Below are positions 17,827 through 25,681 of a stretch of 25,681 bases of DNA, piece after piece. Within the stretch, counting starts at the first letter, position 1. Each line of letters starts with the position of its first letter. Below the pieces are notes generated by a model, which saw only the letters and a list, made by a program, of their open reading frames with translations, had not been told where the DNA came from and did not search any database. Origin of the DNA: Priapulus caudatus (Eukaryota; Priapulida; Priapulimorpha; Priapulimorphida; Priapulidae); the NCBI RefSeq assembly GCF_000485595.1, contig NW_014577375.1:33354-59034 (forward strand). Reading direction: 5' to 3'. The translations under genes were made by a program, and so were the position numbers.

Positions 17827-18306
17827 TTAAAAGCTTTCACTATCTTGGTACTTTTCGCACTCCTGTGACAACGTGCTTGAATATTCTGCATCCATGGTAT
17901 CATTGTAAGCGCAAGTGTTACCAACTGTGTAGTCGTCACACGAGCCATTGTCCCAAAACTCCGACTTGACTACTGGTGCCTGCTCTACACTAGTGCTTGG
18001 ACCCTGCAAGTCTGCTCCATCCTCACCTGCTTTTTCTCTTTTCCTGTCCATCTCCTCAGCGAACTGCTTCACCTCCACAGGCACAATGCCTTCGTCCAAC
18101 AGTTTACACTGCTTCTTCAGAGGCTGCATTTCGCTCTTGAGGACGTTTACGGCCTTCTCCCTGCTGGCAACGAGTTCCTCTAGATATTGATAGCGCAGCT
18201 TCTTTCGCGCGCGGCATTCACGGGCACTCTGTCTGCTGCGCTCCAACTTCGCTATTTGGTCTACCTTCACTGGCTTGCGTCCTCGTTTCCCAGTCATTGT
18301 GTTCAT
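17827..18306 (-). CDS. CREBL2: CREBL2-like bZIP transcription factor
   Basis: The 159-residue product is a nuclear bZIP protein of the CREBL2/REPTOR-BP type, a family linked to metabolic and growth control. Residues 6-13 (GKRGRKPV) are the basic lead-in, and LERSRQSARECRARKK (21-36) is the DNA-contacting region. The Asn invariant in most bZIPs is Ser24 here, as it is in CREBL2. The zipper follows with heptad positions L42, R49, L56, L63 and L70. The C-terminal half is acidic and Ser-rich and longer than the vertebrate protein's short tail. The start at 18306 is chosen because it lies just before the conserved region. An in-frame extension to 18396 exists but crosses a likely splice acceptor (18350-18349). 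The coding part is a single exon, undamaged and without transposon features, so it is a host gene. The ortholog name rests on the bZIP region only. Confidence 0.88.
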   Translation of the reverse strand: MNTMTGKRGRKPVKVDQIAKLERSRQSARECRARKKLRYQYLEELVASREKAVNVLKSEMQPLKKQCKLLDEGIVPVEVKQFAEEMDRKREKAGEDGADLQGPSTSVEQAPVVKSEFWDNGSCDDYTVGNTCAYNDTMDAEYSSTLSQECEKYQDSESF

Positions 18307-18336
18307 TGAAGAACCAGCATGAACCAGTAATGCACT

Positions 18337-18460
18337 CTGCACATACCACTGGGTAATTATACGTAGGGGCAGGTTGGATGGTCCATTCTGTTTCACTAGT
18401 TATCGAGACTGCATTGGAAATATGAAGTGCACCATGCGACTGCAGCGTTCCTTACTCACG
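18337..18460 (-). promoter_or_regulatory. Likely 5' UTR intron and upstream ORF of the CREBL2-like gene
   Basis: On the minus strand a strong donor, GCATC|GTGAGTAAGG, ends a probable leader exon at 18460. Acceptors TTACCCAG (exon from 18348) or GTGCAG (exon from 18336) follow about 110 bp later. With either acceptor, the mature leader holds an upstream ATG in another frame whose TGA overlaps the main ATG (CAATGA). That arrangement often restrains translation of the main frame. The leader exon's start is not visible. Confidence 0.45.
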
Positions 18461-18729
18461 ATGCTGTCACATATATCTGAAAAAGCACGATGTGTAGTCT
18501 CAAAAAGAGAAGTAGACATTGTCAAGACCACTGTCTGTGCTATGCAAGTAAAAGAAGTTCATTAATTGTCTGCAGAAGAAGAAGACAAGACTGGTGAATT
18601 GCTTGTCGGTGACTGGTCAAGTAATTTAGGCCAATTAGGTTTATCTATGCTGAAAAGATTGCCTATGATCCCACACTTATAAGATGAACATGGAGACAAC
18701 CAAAACCTTGTCATTGTGGATGGCAGTAT

Positions 18730-19181
18730 TGTAACATGTGTTTTGCACGTGTTGCATGAGTTAGTCAGCGAGGCTATACTAGTGGTTGTTTTAGGCATAG
18801 TCTATCTAGACACAGCGTCATGCATCTTGTTGCAGCTACATTGATGTCTTAGGGAGAATTGTAAACGTGTTTAGGTTAGGCAGATTCTAGGGTCATTGTG
18901 AAATGGAGGTAGGACGCGGTCTGGGAGAACGGGTACATGTGCGTGCAGTATGTTTGTAGGAGTTTTGGGGGGAATATATAGAACAGAGATGTAAGAGTAG
19001 GGGGGATTCTGGTTCTGGTCGAGGAAGGAGGCACACGCGCGTATGGGCGTGTGCGCGTTCTTTGTCTCTTTATGCGATGTGTCTACACTGTATGAGTTAT
19101 TAAAGATTATTCCGGTTACTACAACAAGTTTGGATTCTTCTACTTCATCATTTCTACATGAACACGCATTCCAACGTTACA
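18730..19181 (+). repeat. 5' LTR (452 bp)
   Basis: TGTAACATGTG...CGTTACA ends. A TATA-like AATATATAGAAC (near 18974) probably starts U3-driven transcription. Differences from the 3' LTR are about a dozen, several clustered near 18990-19010. Confidence 0.95.
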
Positions 19182-19184
19182 TTT

Positions 19185-19202
19185 TGGCGCCGTCGACAGT
19201 CA
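19185..19202 (+). promoter_or_regulatory. Primer-binding site
   Basis: TGGCGCCGTCGACAGTC starts three bases after the LTR, at the expected place and with a TGG start. The tRNA is not assigned. Confidence 0.75.
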
Positions 19203-19280
19203 AAAAACCTGGGTATTCCTTTGCGGAGGCAACGTAAGGTACTACCTACTAAGTACTATATCGATCTACGGACCATACAC

Positions 19281-19440
19281 AAGGAAGATGGAGAAGGAAG
19301 AACGACGGAGAGCAAGACGCGGGAGAGAGAACGGTGGATCAAGGAAGATGTAGAAGGAAGAACGACGGAGAGCGAGACGCGGGAGAGAGAACGGTGGATC
19401 AAGGAAGACGTAGAAGGAAGAACGACGGCGAGCGATCGAC
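19281..19440 (+). repeat. 60-bp purine-rich tandem repeat (about 2.7 copies)
   Basis: Units at 19281-19340 and 19341-19400 differ at only a few bases, and a partial third unit runs to about 19432. The period is a multiple of three, so one frame keeps a 20-residue Arg/Glu-rich repeat (EDVEGRTTESETRERERWIK). That frame opens inside the LTR and is probably not a gene, because opposite-strand frames are equally open. The strand is mostly purine. Confidence 0.9.
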
Positions 19441-20568
19441 AGAGACGAAGAACGACGAGAGCGAGACGGGAGGAACAGAGCGAGACGCGGGAGAGGGAGT
19501 GGTGAATACACACGGCGTGAGAACTATCTGAGTAAGTCAGCGTGAAGGAAGGAACGGCCGGTGTTGTATTCGTGATACTGCAGTGAAAGTCCGAGTCTCG
19601 ACCTGTGTGTAAGAGAGAGAAGATAGCAGAACAGAGAAGGCAAGGCTGACAGAGCAGAGCGAGAGGACGTGAAAGATAAATTGCAAACTGTAATGGCTAA
19701 AAAAATAATAATCCAAGGAATTCTAGAATTTAATTGGTGGAAAGTTTTAATCTCGTGCTGTCGAAACTGGACGTGAAAGGGTGACTCACATCACCAGGAA
19801 TGTATATTTTTATCTGTTTTTCTTTGTTTTATGTACCCTGATATATGCTTGTCACCGTTTTTTTTTTTTGTGGAAAATCTTTTGAGTGAAACTTTGTTTA
19901 GAAATTTGTCATCGGTTTCTTGAATTTGTGCTAACCAGTAACGGTACGTTTACACTATATATTGTCAGACTGCTAAAACACATTCTTCAATTAGAGTTTG
20001 ATATAGGCCTAAAACATTTCATCGAAAGTATGAAATCAGTTTTGCGTATTTTTGTTGGCTGTATGATGTGTGGAAGTGACAAAGGTTGTCAGGTCCACGT
20101 CGGTGCTGTGTATTAATGCCCCTGTGTGCATGGGCTGTGTGCCCTGGGATTATGAGGATATAATCAGGCTCCTGATATAAGGGAGCACATGGCTGGAAAC
20201 GTGGTTTCCGTAATGCGTGTCGGTACACGCATACGCCACGTACGTTACAGCACAAAAAGACGCAAGAGTGAGAGTAATTGCAGCGATATCCAAATGTTCA
20301 CTGCCAAATGTGTTGAGTTTCCGACTTGTATTGTGATCGAACTTTATCGTTACTTGTTTTCTACGCTTCATATGTGTTTTCTTATTGTATTTTGATTGTT
20401 GTTATGTTTGTGTATTGATTGTGGGTTGTTTAATCGGACAGAAAGACGTTTCTCTCGTGGGGTTGAGTTAGGAAAGTATTAGGGTAGTAATTTTTTGGAA
20501 TTGTTTAGGTTTAGGTTGAAGTGTAGATGAGTGAGGACGCTGAATCGATGACAGGGTAGTCATCGTTT

Positions 20569-20581
20569 TGGGGAAAAGGGA
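20569..20581 (+). promoter_or_regulatory. Polypurine tract
   Basis: GGGGAAAAGGGA lies three bases before the 3' LTR, the expected site for plus-strand priming. Confidence 0.8.
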
Positions 20582-20584
20582 TAA

Positions 20585-21035
20585 TGTAACATGTGTTTTG
20601 CACGTGTTGCATGAGTTAGTCAGCGAGGCTATACTAGTGGTTGTTTTAGGCATAGTCTATCTAGACACAGCGTCGCGCATCTTGTTGCAGCTACATTGAT
20701 ATCTTAGGGAGAATTGTAAACGTGTTTAGGTTAGGCAGATTCTAGGGTCATTGTGAAATGGGGGTAGGACGCGGTCTGGGAGAACAGGTACATGTGCGTG
20801 CAGTATGTTTGTAGGAGTTTTGGGGGGAATATATAGAACAGAGATGTAGGAGGAGGGAGATTCTGGTTCTGGTCGCGGAAGGAGGCACACGCGCGTATGT
20901 GCGTGTGCGCGTTCTTTGTCTCTTTATGCGATGTGTCTACACTGTATGAGTTATTAAAGATTATTCCGGTTACTACAACAAATTTGGATTCTTCTACTTC
21001 ATCATTTCTACATGAACACGCATTCCATCGTTACA
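20585..21035 (+). repeat. 3' LTR (451 bp)
   Basis: Near-identical to 18730-19181, with the same TGTAAC...GTTACA ends, and followed by the GTAT target duplication. Confidence 0.95.
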
Positions 21036-21039
21036 GTAT

Positions 21040-21640
21040 TTCTGCAAGCACGCTCTTAGTACAATCAAGGGAAAGTAGACATTAGGATGTTTCAGCATGT
21101 GCTCCATGCTTCCAGGAACAAATTCAACAGAATCCCATAATTACAATGCTGCTACAGGATGTGAAATAAACGTTCTTTATCTGGTAGGCAACCGGATAAT
21201 TAGATTTTATATTCTGGTAATGCGTGAGAAATTCTGGCAATGATTTTAGATGAGAAGTAGAATCTTCAAATTTAAATTGGGAACTATACAATTCTTAGGT
21301 TACTATGTATTGTTAGTATGTTTGTTCTTCATGTACTCTGTCTTGTTACTAAGTATGGTATTACTCTATTTATCATTTAGTTTTTGTCACTGAGCAACTG
21401 TTTCGAACTTTGATCCTCTTATCTGTGAGTATAGTCCCCCGTGCTCTACTACATATACAAACTGCAGATTAAATTGTGAAATCCCTTTTGAGCAGACATA
21501 CAGTCAGTAAGTTAAGCTGTTATTCATGGTTATGATACACAGGCCTAGGGGCCTTTGGCCTGGTTCATATATGTATAACATACAGGAATATTTGCCACAA
21601 GCTCCTGTACTACGACACGGACATAAAATACCTGAGTATA
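21040..21640. other. Gene-free stretch
   Basis: AT-rich DNA between the LTR element and the next miniature element. Nothing was recognised. Confidence 0.4.
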
Positions 21641-21649
21641 TCTACTAGC

Positions 21650-22102
21650 GCTGATAGGGTCTATGTCCCCCAGGGTACTATCGGAGGGTACCCTGGGTAC
21701 GGTTTGATATATCGTAAAGTACCTCGGGGTACTATACGATATGTCGCTGCGTACCCTGCATTGTCCCACCGTACCCTGACTTTCAGCCAACTGATGTCGT
21801 AATACATACACTCTGTCAAGTTACCACATCACATAGAAGAATCCTCAAAACATCGCAATCCAATAAAAATGTATGCTATGTTTGACTATATTTTTCTTTT
21901 TCCTTTTTTTTAAACAAAGAGCTAGCTTTTATATTTTAGTTTTACAACATCGGAAATACATCGGTTACAAGTCAGGGTACGGTGGGACAATGCAGGGTAC
22001 GCAGCGACATATCGTATAGTATCCCGAAGTTACTTTCCGATATATCGAACCGTACCCAGGGTACCCTCCGATAGTACCCTGGGGGACATAGACCTTATCA
22101 GC
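21650..22102. mobile_element. Mutator-like miniature element B with long inverted repeats
   Basis: The ends GCTGATAGGGTCTATGTCCC and, on the minus strand, GCTGATAAGGTCTATGTCCC are near-identical. Complementarity continues for about 130 bp into both arms (21650-21783, 21971-22102). The flanks TCTACTAGC (21641-21649) and TCTACTATC (22103-22111) are 9-bp duplications with one mismatch. The end sequence is shared with element A (16698-16968). The AT-rich centre is non-coding. Confidence 0.85.
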
Positions 22103-22124
22103 TCTACTATCCCCTGACTGACTA

Positions 22125-23050
22125 CATCAGTATAGCATTGCCAGTGCAGCCCCTTCACTCCCTGTAGTACACTGGTAGACCTAACATTAGTACCACAGGC
22201 ACTTGGAACGTTTCTATAATAAAATGATGGTGAATAAACACGAAATGTATTTACTACCAAAGTCTCAATGTTTATGTATTCTCTATTGACTAATAATTCC
22301 ACGTAAATGTCGTTTAAAAAAATGCTCCTCTGCCAACAAAGAATTTTACCCCACACATGTCACTGTGCACATACTCACAGGAAGATAGAGCAGGTGTGAA
22401 AAAACAGGAATGTAAATGGGTACAAGTGCGTGTTTATACATGTAATGACGATGCATTGCATTCTGGGTTCAAGCGCTCCCAGTTTGCGAGCTCCACATAT
22501 GCCTCCAAGCTCAGCTGACATGATTCATGAATGAATGATGTCACACACACGATTACGTTCATTGGCAAAACAATCGAGTAGCGCGGTTAGAGAGTTTTGA
22601 ATAATAAACAGGCACTTGCTCCCACTGACATTGCCATGGAATGAGAATTCTTCTCGGGAATTTACTAGATTTCTCTAGGTAAAGTGTGTGATACCATATT
22701 GCAAGAGTCACCAGAATGGAGGCGGTCGTTTGTGTATTTGTGCTGTGAAGATGTGAAATGAAATGAGCTCATTTGGTGCTCACGCTTTCCCACCTGCTCT
22801 ATCCTTCTGTGAGTTTATGCACAGTGGGATGTTTGCAGTGAAATTGTGTGCTGTAATTTCTGTAAGGAGTGTCTGTACTGCATTTACGGTACTTTTACCG
22901 ATAATAGGCGAAAGAGAATAGAAAAGAGACTTTGGTAGTAAACACATTTCGTGTTTATTTACCGTCATTTTATCATTGAATCGTTCCAAGTGCCAAGCAG
23001 TAGGCTGTCAGACTGTGTACACGTGTGACTGGCACTGCCTGTGATGACCG
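22125..23050. mobile_element. Inverted-repeat element, about 0.9 kb
   Basis: Arms of about 75 bp match well. The left arm has GGCACTTGGAACG (22198 on), AATAAACACGAAATGT and TTTACTACCAAAGTCTC. The right arm (22926-22998) carries the complements. Weaker matches extend outward to GCCAGTGCAG (left) and CTGGCACTGCC (right). The open frames in the arms are mirror images of each other, which explains two similar spurious short proteins. No clear target duplication. Confidence 0.6.
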
Positions 23051-23489
23051 TCATTACTCGTGTTGAGTTTTGATATTCAGTGCTGCCATCTACTATAGGT
23101 TGTACGTAATACCTAATCTTACTGAAGAGCTAGTCTTCCTGTAGATATGGCGACTGTGCTGTTAACACGTTTTTTTCTTACAAAATAAATACCAATTTAG
23201 ATCAAACTTAACAGGTTATGGGCCCAGGATCGTGATTCTGTGCAGTTAACGGCTCAGTTGTTTTTGTGAATGAGCTTCAGCATTGTATTGCATTGTGGTA
23301 TTGTTGTATTTCTGGCATTGTGGTATGATGCTTCATTGCTTGGTAATACTGTATTCGGACAATACTATGTGTATGCAATTGGCGTGGTGAATGGAATTGC
23401 TAGTGTTCGTAACGGTGAATTCTTATCGGTAAAAATGATGAGTGATGTTACGATGCCTAGGTGGAATATTCGCCAGCTGGAGGGACGGT
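23051..23489. other. Stretch upstream of the copia fragment, no supported gene
   Basis: A 137-codon plus-strand frame (23270-23683) has a hydrophobic start but overlaps the copia fragment in another frame and shows no domain, so it is not called. No copia LTR is recognisable here. Confidence 0.4.
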
Positions 23490-25161
23490 CCTTGAATGCA
23501 AGGTGCTCGACACGTTGCACAAGTCGTTCTTTGCATTCAAATCGAGCTGTGGTGAGGACAGAAGCCATCCAACAAGCATCTGCGTGTGATCGGAACGAAG
23601 TGCTACGTGCATGTGCCGGACGAACAACGCAAGAAAATGGACAGCAAAGTGGTCAAGGGATATTTGATCGGATACGACAATGATAACGGTTATCGAGTCG
23701 TAAAGGTTCACAGCAGTCGCGAGATGATGCGGTCGCGCAACGTGAACTTCGAGATCGAACCGTGTGCGCAGTCGAGTGCAGTGCAAGTTCCGGTTGTGTC
23801 GGAGCTAATGGAGGCGCCGGAGACGGAGTCAACGAGTGAAAGTGAGTACGATAACAGTGAGGAAAGCGAAGATGAGGTAGACGAGGAAGCCATGCCAAAG
23901 CAAAGCGGTAGGGAGCTTCATGATCGTTTGAAAATTCGCCTGCCAGCTCATCTCAAGGACTTCGCAGTATCAGACACGAAAAATGTCGCCGCGTCGGCTT
24001 GGTGTTCCGTGATGTCGGTAGAAATGGAGCCGACAACGTTCTACAAAGCTGAGCGTGCATCCAACGGCGACAGGTGAAAGATGGCGATGGAGAGTGAGAT
24101 GGACTCGCTTGCTCAAAATGGTACCTGGGAGCTGGTCGATCTGCCGAAAGGTCGCAAAGCCATCGAGACAAAGTGGGTCTACAAGCGAAAGTTGAATCCG
24201 GATGGGTCGATCGACAAGCACAAGGCACGACTCGTCGTCAAGGGTTTCGCTCAGCGCAAGGGTGTGGACTTCAACAACATTTTTAGTCTGGTGGCCAAGT
24301 CGGGCACAATCCGGATGATGCTCAGTGTCGCTGCGAACGAGGGTATGGCTTTGATGCAGTTCGACGTGTCGACGACGTTCCTGTACGGTGAACTAGATGA
24401 AACAATATATGTTCAACAACCAGAAGGCTACGTGGATAGTTCGGGCAAGGTGTGCTTATTGAAGCGGAGTCTGTATGGACTGAAGCAAGCACCTCGGTGC
24501 TGGAACATGCGATTTGGCTCGTTCATGGCCAAGCGTGGTTTCCGGGTCAGCAAGGCGAACCCGTGTCTCTTCATCCGAGACAACAAGCATGGGAAGCTGC
24601 TGTTGGCACTGTACGTGGACGACAGTCTCATCACGGCAGACAATGATGAGGCGGCATTGATGTTCATTGACGAACTGCGGGATGAGTTCAAGGTCACCGT
24701 GAAGCCAGCGTCTTATTATCTGGGACTCGAGATAGAGCGACGTGAAGATGGCACTGTCAAGATTGTTCAGGCGGCTTACGCGAAGAAAGTGTTGGAGCAT
24801 TTCAACATGGAAAACTGCAAAGCTGTGACGACGCCGATCGTCAGGGACGGTACGGGACAAGAGGAAGCTGTTAACAATGAGACTGCTTTCCCGTATCGGT
24901 CGGCAGTGGAGGCACTGCTGTATCTGGCGGTTGGTACTCGGCCGGATATTTCCTACGCCGTGAGCATCGTGTCAAGGACGCTTGAGTCGCCGGAGCAGAG
25001 TGACGTGCAGCGGGTGAAGAGTATTCTGCGCTATCTGCGTGGGACAGTGAACGTCGGCATCGAGTATAAGCCGAAGTTCAAGAGCGGTGTGCTGGAGAGT
25101 TTCAGCGATGCGGACCATAGCGGGGATCTGTCGACGGGACGTTCGACAACGGGCGTTGTGT
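23490..25161 (+). pseudogene. Ty1/copia pol fragment: integrase C-terminus, RT and part of RNase H
   Basis: This is a copia-type pol copy lacking the integrase core, gag, protease and LTRs. After decayed sequence with a stop near 23554 it reads VIGTKCYVHVPDEQRKKM and VVKGYLIGYD (integrase C-terminal/GKGY-like region). An acidic linker follows, then RT from AMESEMDSLAQNGTWELVD. Counting from the ATG at 24081, the first catalytic Asp is D95 (MQFDVST), LYGLKQAPRCW is at 131-141 and YVDD at 178-181. RNase H begins with FSDADHSGD (D343) and the homology stops after TTGVV (about residue 360). A single in-frame TGA at 24075-24077 splits the linker from RT. The frame itself is otherwise intact across it. 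The high GC content differs from the flanking AT-rich DNA. Confidence 0.9.
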
Positions 25162-25175
25162 GCCTGTTAGTGCTG

Positions 25176-25380
25176 TGCGTCGGATCCGACATGAACCAAA
25201 AATCCGATCCGACAGCATTTTTGAAAATCCGAATCCGAATCCGAATCCGATGGCTATTTTGAATTCCATCCGAATCCGAATCCGGTGGCAATTTTTGAAT
25301 CCGAATCCGATGTGTATCGCTAAATCCGATCCGAAATCCGATCCGAAATCCGATCCAAAATCCGAACCGAATCCGGAACA
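25176..25380 (+). repeat. AATCCG/GATCCG hexamer array fused to the copia fragment
   Basis: Around 25 copies of AATCCG and GATCCG variants occur, interrupted by short TTTTTGAA and TGGC spacers. The copia frame runs into it as an IRIRIRIR tail, which is a repeat artefact. The patchy spacing suggests the terminal region of a repeat-ended mobile element rather than a pure satellite. Confidence 0.85.
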
Positions 25381-25627
25381 TAGAAATTGTAAATAGTGTG
25401 ACAGCATCGAGTAAAATTCATGTTATAATTTGTTTCAACATCAAACTTTGGGTTGTTGAGATCAAGGGATAGGGTGAAGGGGGACTGTAGACGTAAGAAA
25501 AGTTAGAGAACGGGATGATCGGGAATCTGAAACGATAATCCATCCAACGTTGGTCCAACGGCTTTTCGCAGAGCATGCCTGATCCCTCTGGTTCTCTCTC
25601 TCTGTCACACACAACCCAAACACGCAC

Positions 25628-25629
<2 letters not shown>
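25381..25629. other. Gene-free stretch
   Basis: No supported gene or element end. A polypurine-like GGTGAAGGGGGA occurs near 25474. Confidence 0.4.

Positions 25630-25681
<52 letters not shown>
25630..25681 (+). repeat. (CT)n microsatellite at the window edge
   Basis: At least 26 uninterrupted CT units continue past the end of the window. Confidence 0.98.

Larger units (their letters stand above)
18730..21035 (+). mobile_element. Non-autonomous LTR retrotransposon, structurally complete
   Basis: Two direct repeats (18730-19181 and 20585-21035) of about 97% identity enclose 1.4 kb. The whole is bounded by GTAT on both sides (18726-18729, 21036-21039). A primer-binding site follows the first LTR and a polypurine tract precedes the second, so the unit has everything a reverse transcriptase needs in cis. 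It has no gag, protease, RT, RNase H or integrase frame. This fits the LARD/TRIM type, mobilised by enzymes of another element. The orientation is plus, from the order of primer-binding site and polypurine tract. The insertion lies upstream of the minus-strand CREBL2-like gene. Confidence 0.93.

Noticed and set aside
17948-18190. 80-codon plus-strand frame
   Set aside because: Antisense shadow of the CREBL2-like coding region.
19158-19531. Arg/Glu-rich protein encoded by the 60-bp repeat
   Set aside because: The frame begins inside the LTR, opposite-strand frames of the same repeat are equally open, and codon choice only reflects purine bias. Kept as a repeat, with the open question noted in the findings.
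18562-20653. Two near-identical short minus-strand proteins (18562-18798 and 20468-20653)
   Set aside because: They are identical because both lie on the reverse of the two LTRs; they are not duplicated genes.
23270-23683. 137-codon frame upstream of the copia fragment
   Set aside because: It overlaps copia-like coding sequence in a different frame and has no recognisable domain.

Overview
This looks like a stretch of nuclear genome from an invertebrate metazoan. The evidence is spliced host exons, a CREBL2-type bZIP gene, Ty3/gypsy and Ty1/copia retroelements, hAT and Mutator-like DNA elements, and abundant GT, CT, TA and hexamer microsatellites. There are no bacterial operons, rRNA genes or CRISPR arrays. 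The mix of miniature elements would suit a marine invertebrate such as a sponge, cnidarian or mollusc, but the sequence alone does not fix the phylum. Transposable elements make up most of the window.

Layout. (1) 1-4653, minus strand: the 5' part of a hAT-type DNA transposon. A zinc-finger exon (3797-4259) splices in frame to a transposase exon (1-1224) that runs off the left edge. The 2.6 kb intron holds a foldback element whose core is about 1 kb of alternating purine-pyrimidine DNA. The right terminal repeat lies at 4641-4653. (2) 4654-4796: a short GC-rich hairpin segment. (3) about 4797-9415, minus strand: a decayed Ty3/gypsy element with 5' LTR at 8926-9415, primer-binding site, remnant gag, protease-RT, RNase H remnant and integrase. 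It is split by a 696 bp miniature inverted-repeat element. (4) 9820?-11346, plus strand: the 3' end of an unidentified host gene with three in-frame exons and a Tyr/Gly-rich C-terminus. (5) 11382-16968: a graveyard of miniature elements, several with readable target-site duplications, plus palindromes and microsatellites. (6) 17827-18460, minus strand: a CREBL2-like bZIP gene. (7) 18730-21035: an almost intact non-autonomous LTR retrotransposon with two LTRs of about 97% identity, a 4-bp target duplication, primer-binding site and polypurine tract, but no pol. (8) 21650-22102 and about 22125-23050: two more inverted-repeat elements. (9) about 23490-25161, plus strand: a truncated Ty1/copia pol with a nonsense codon. 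It runs straight into an AATCCG hexamer array, and the window ends in a (CT)n tract.

Only two host genes can be supported: the Tyr/Gly-rich gene and the CREBL2-like gene. Both are closely hemmed in by insertions. A miniature element sits 36 bp past the stop codon of the first, and the LTR element sits about 270 bp upstream of the likely first exon of the second. No unified new system (defence, biosynthetic or regulatory) is evident. The least ordinary features are the Z-DNA-prone foldback inside the hAT intron, the coding-incapable LTR element with an in-phase 60-bp purine repeat, and the families of miniature elements with matching target-duplication lengths.
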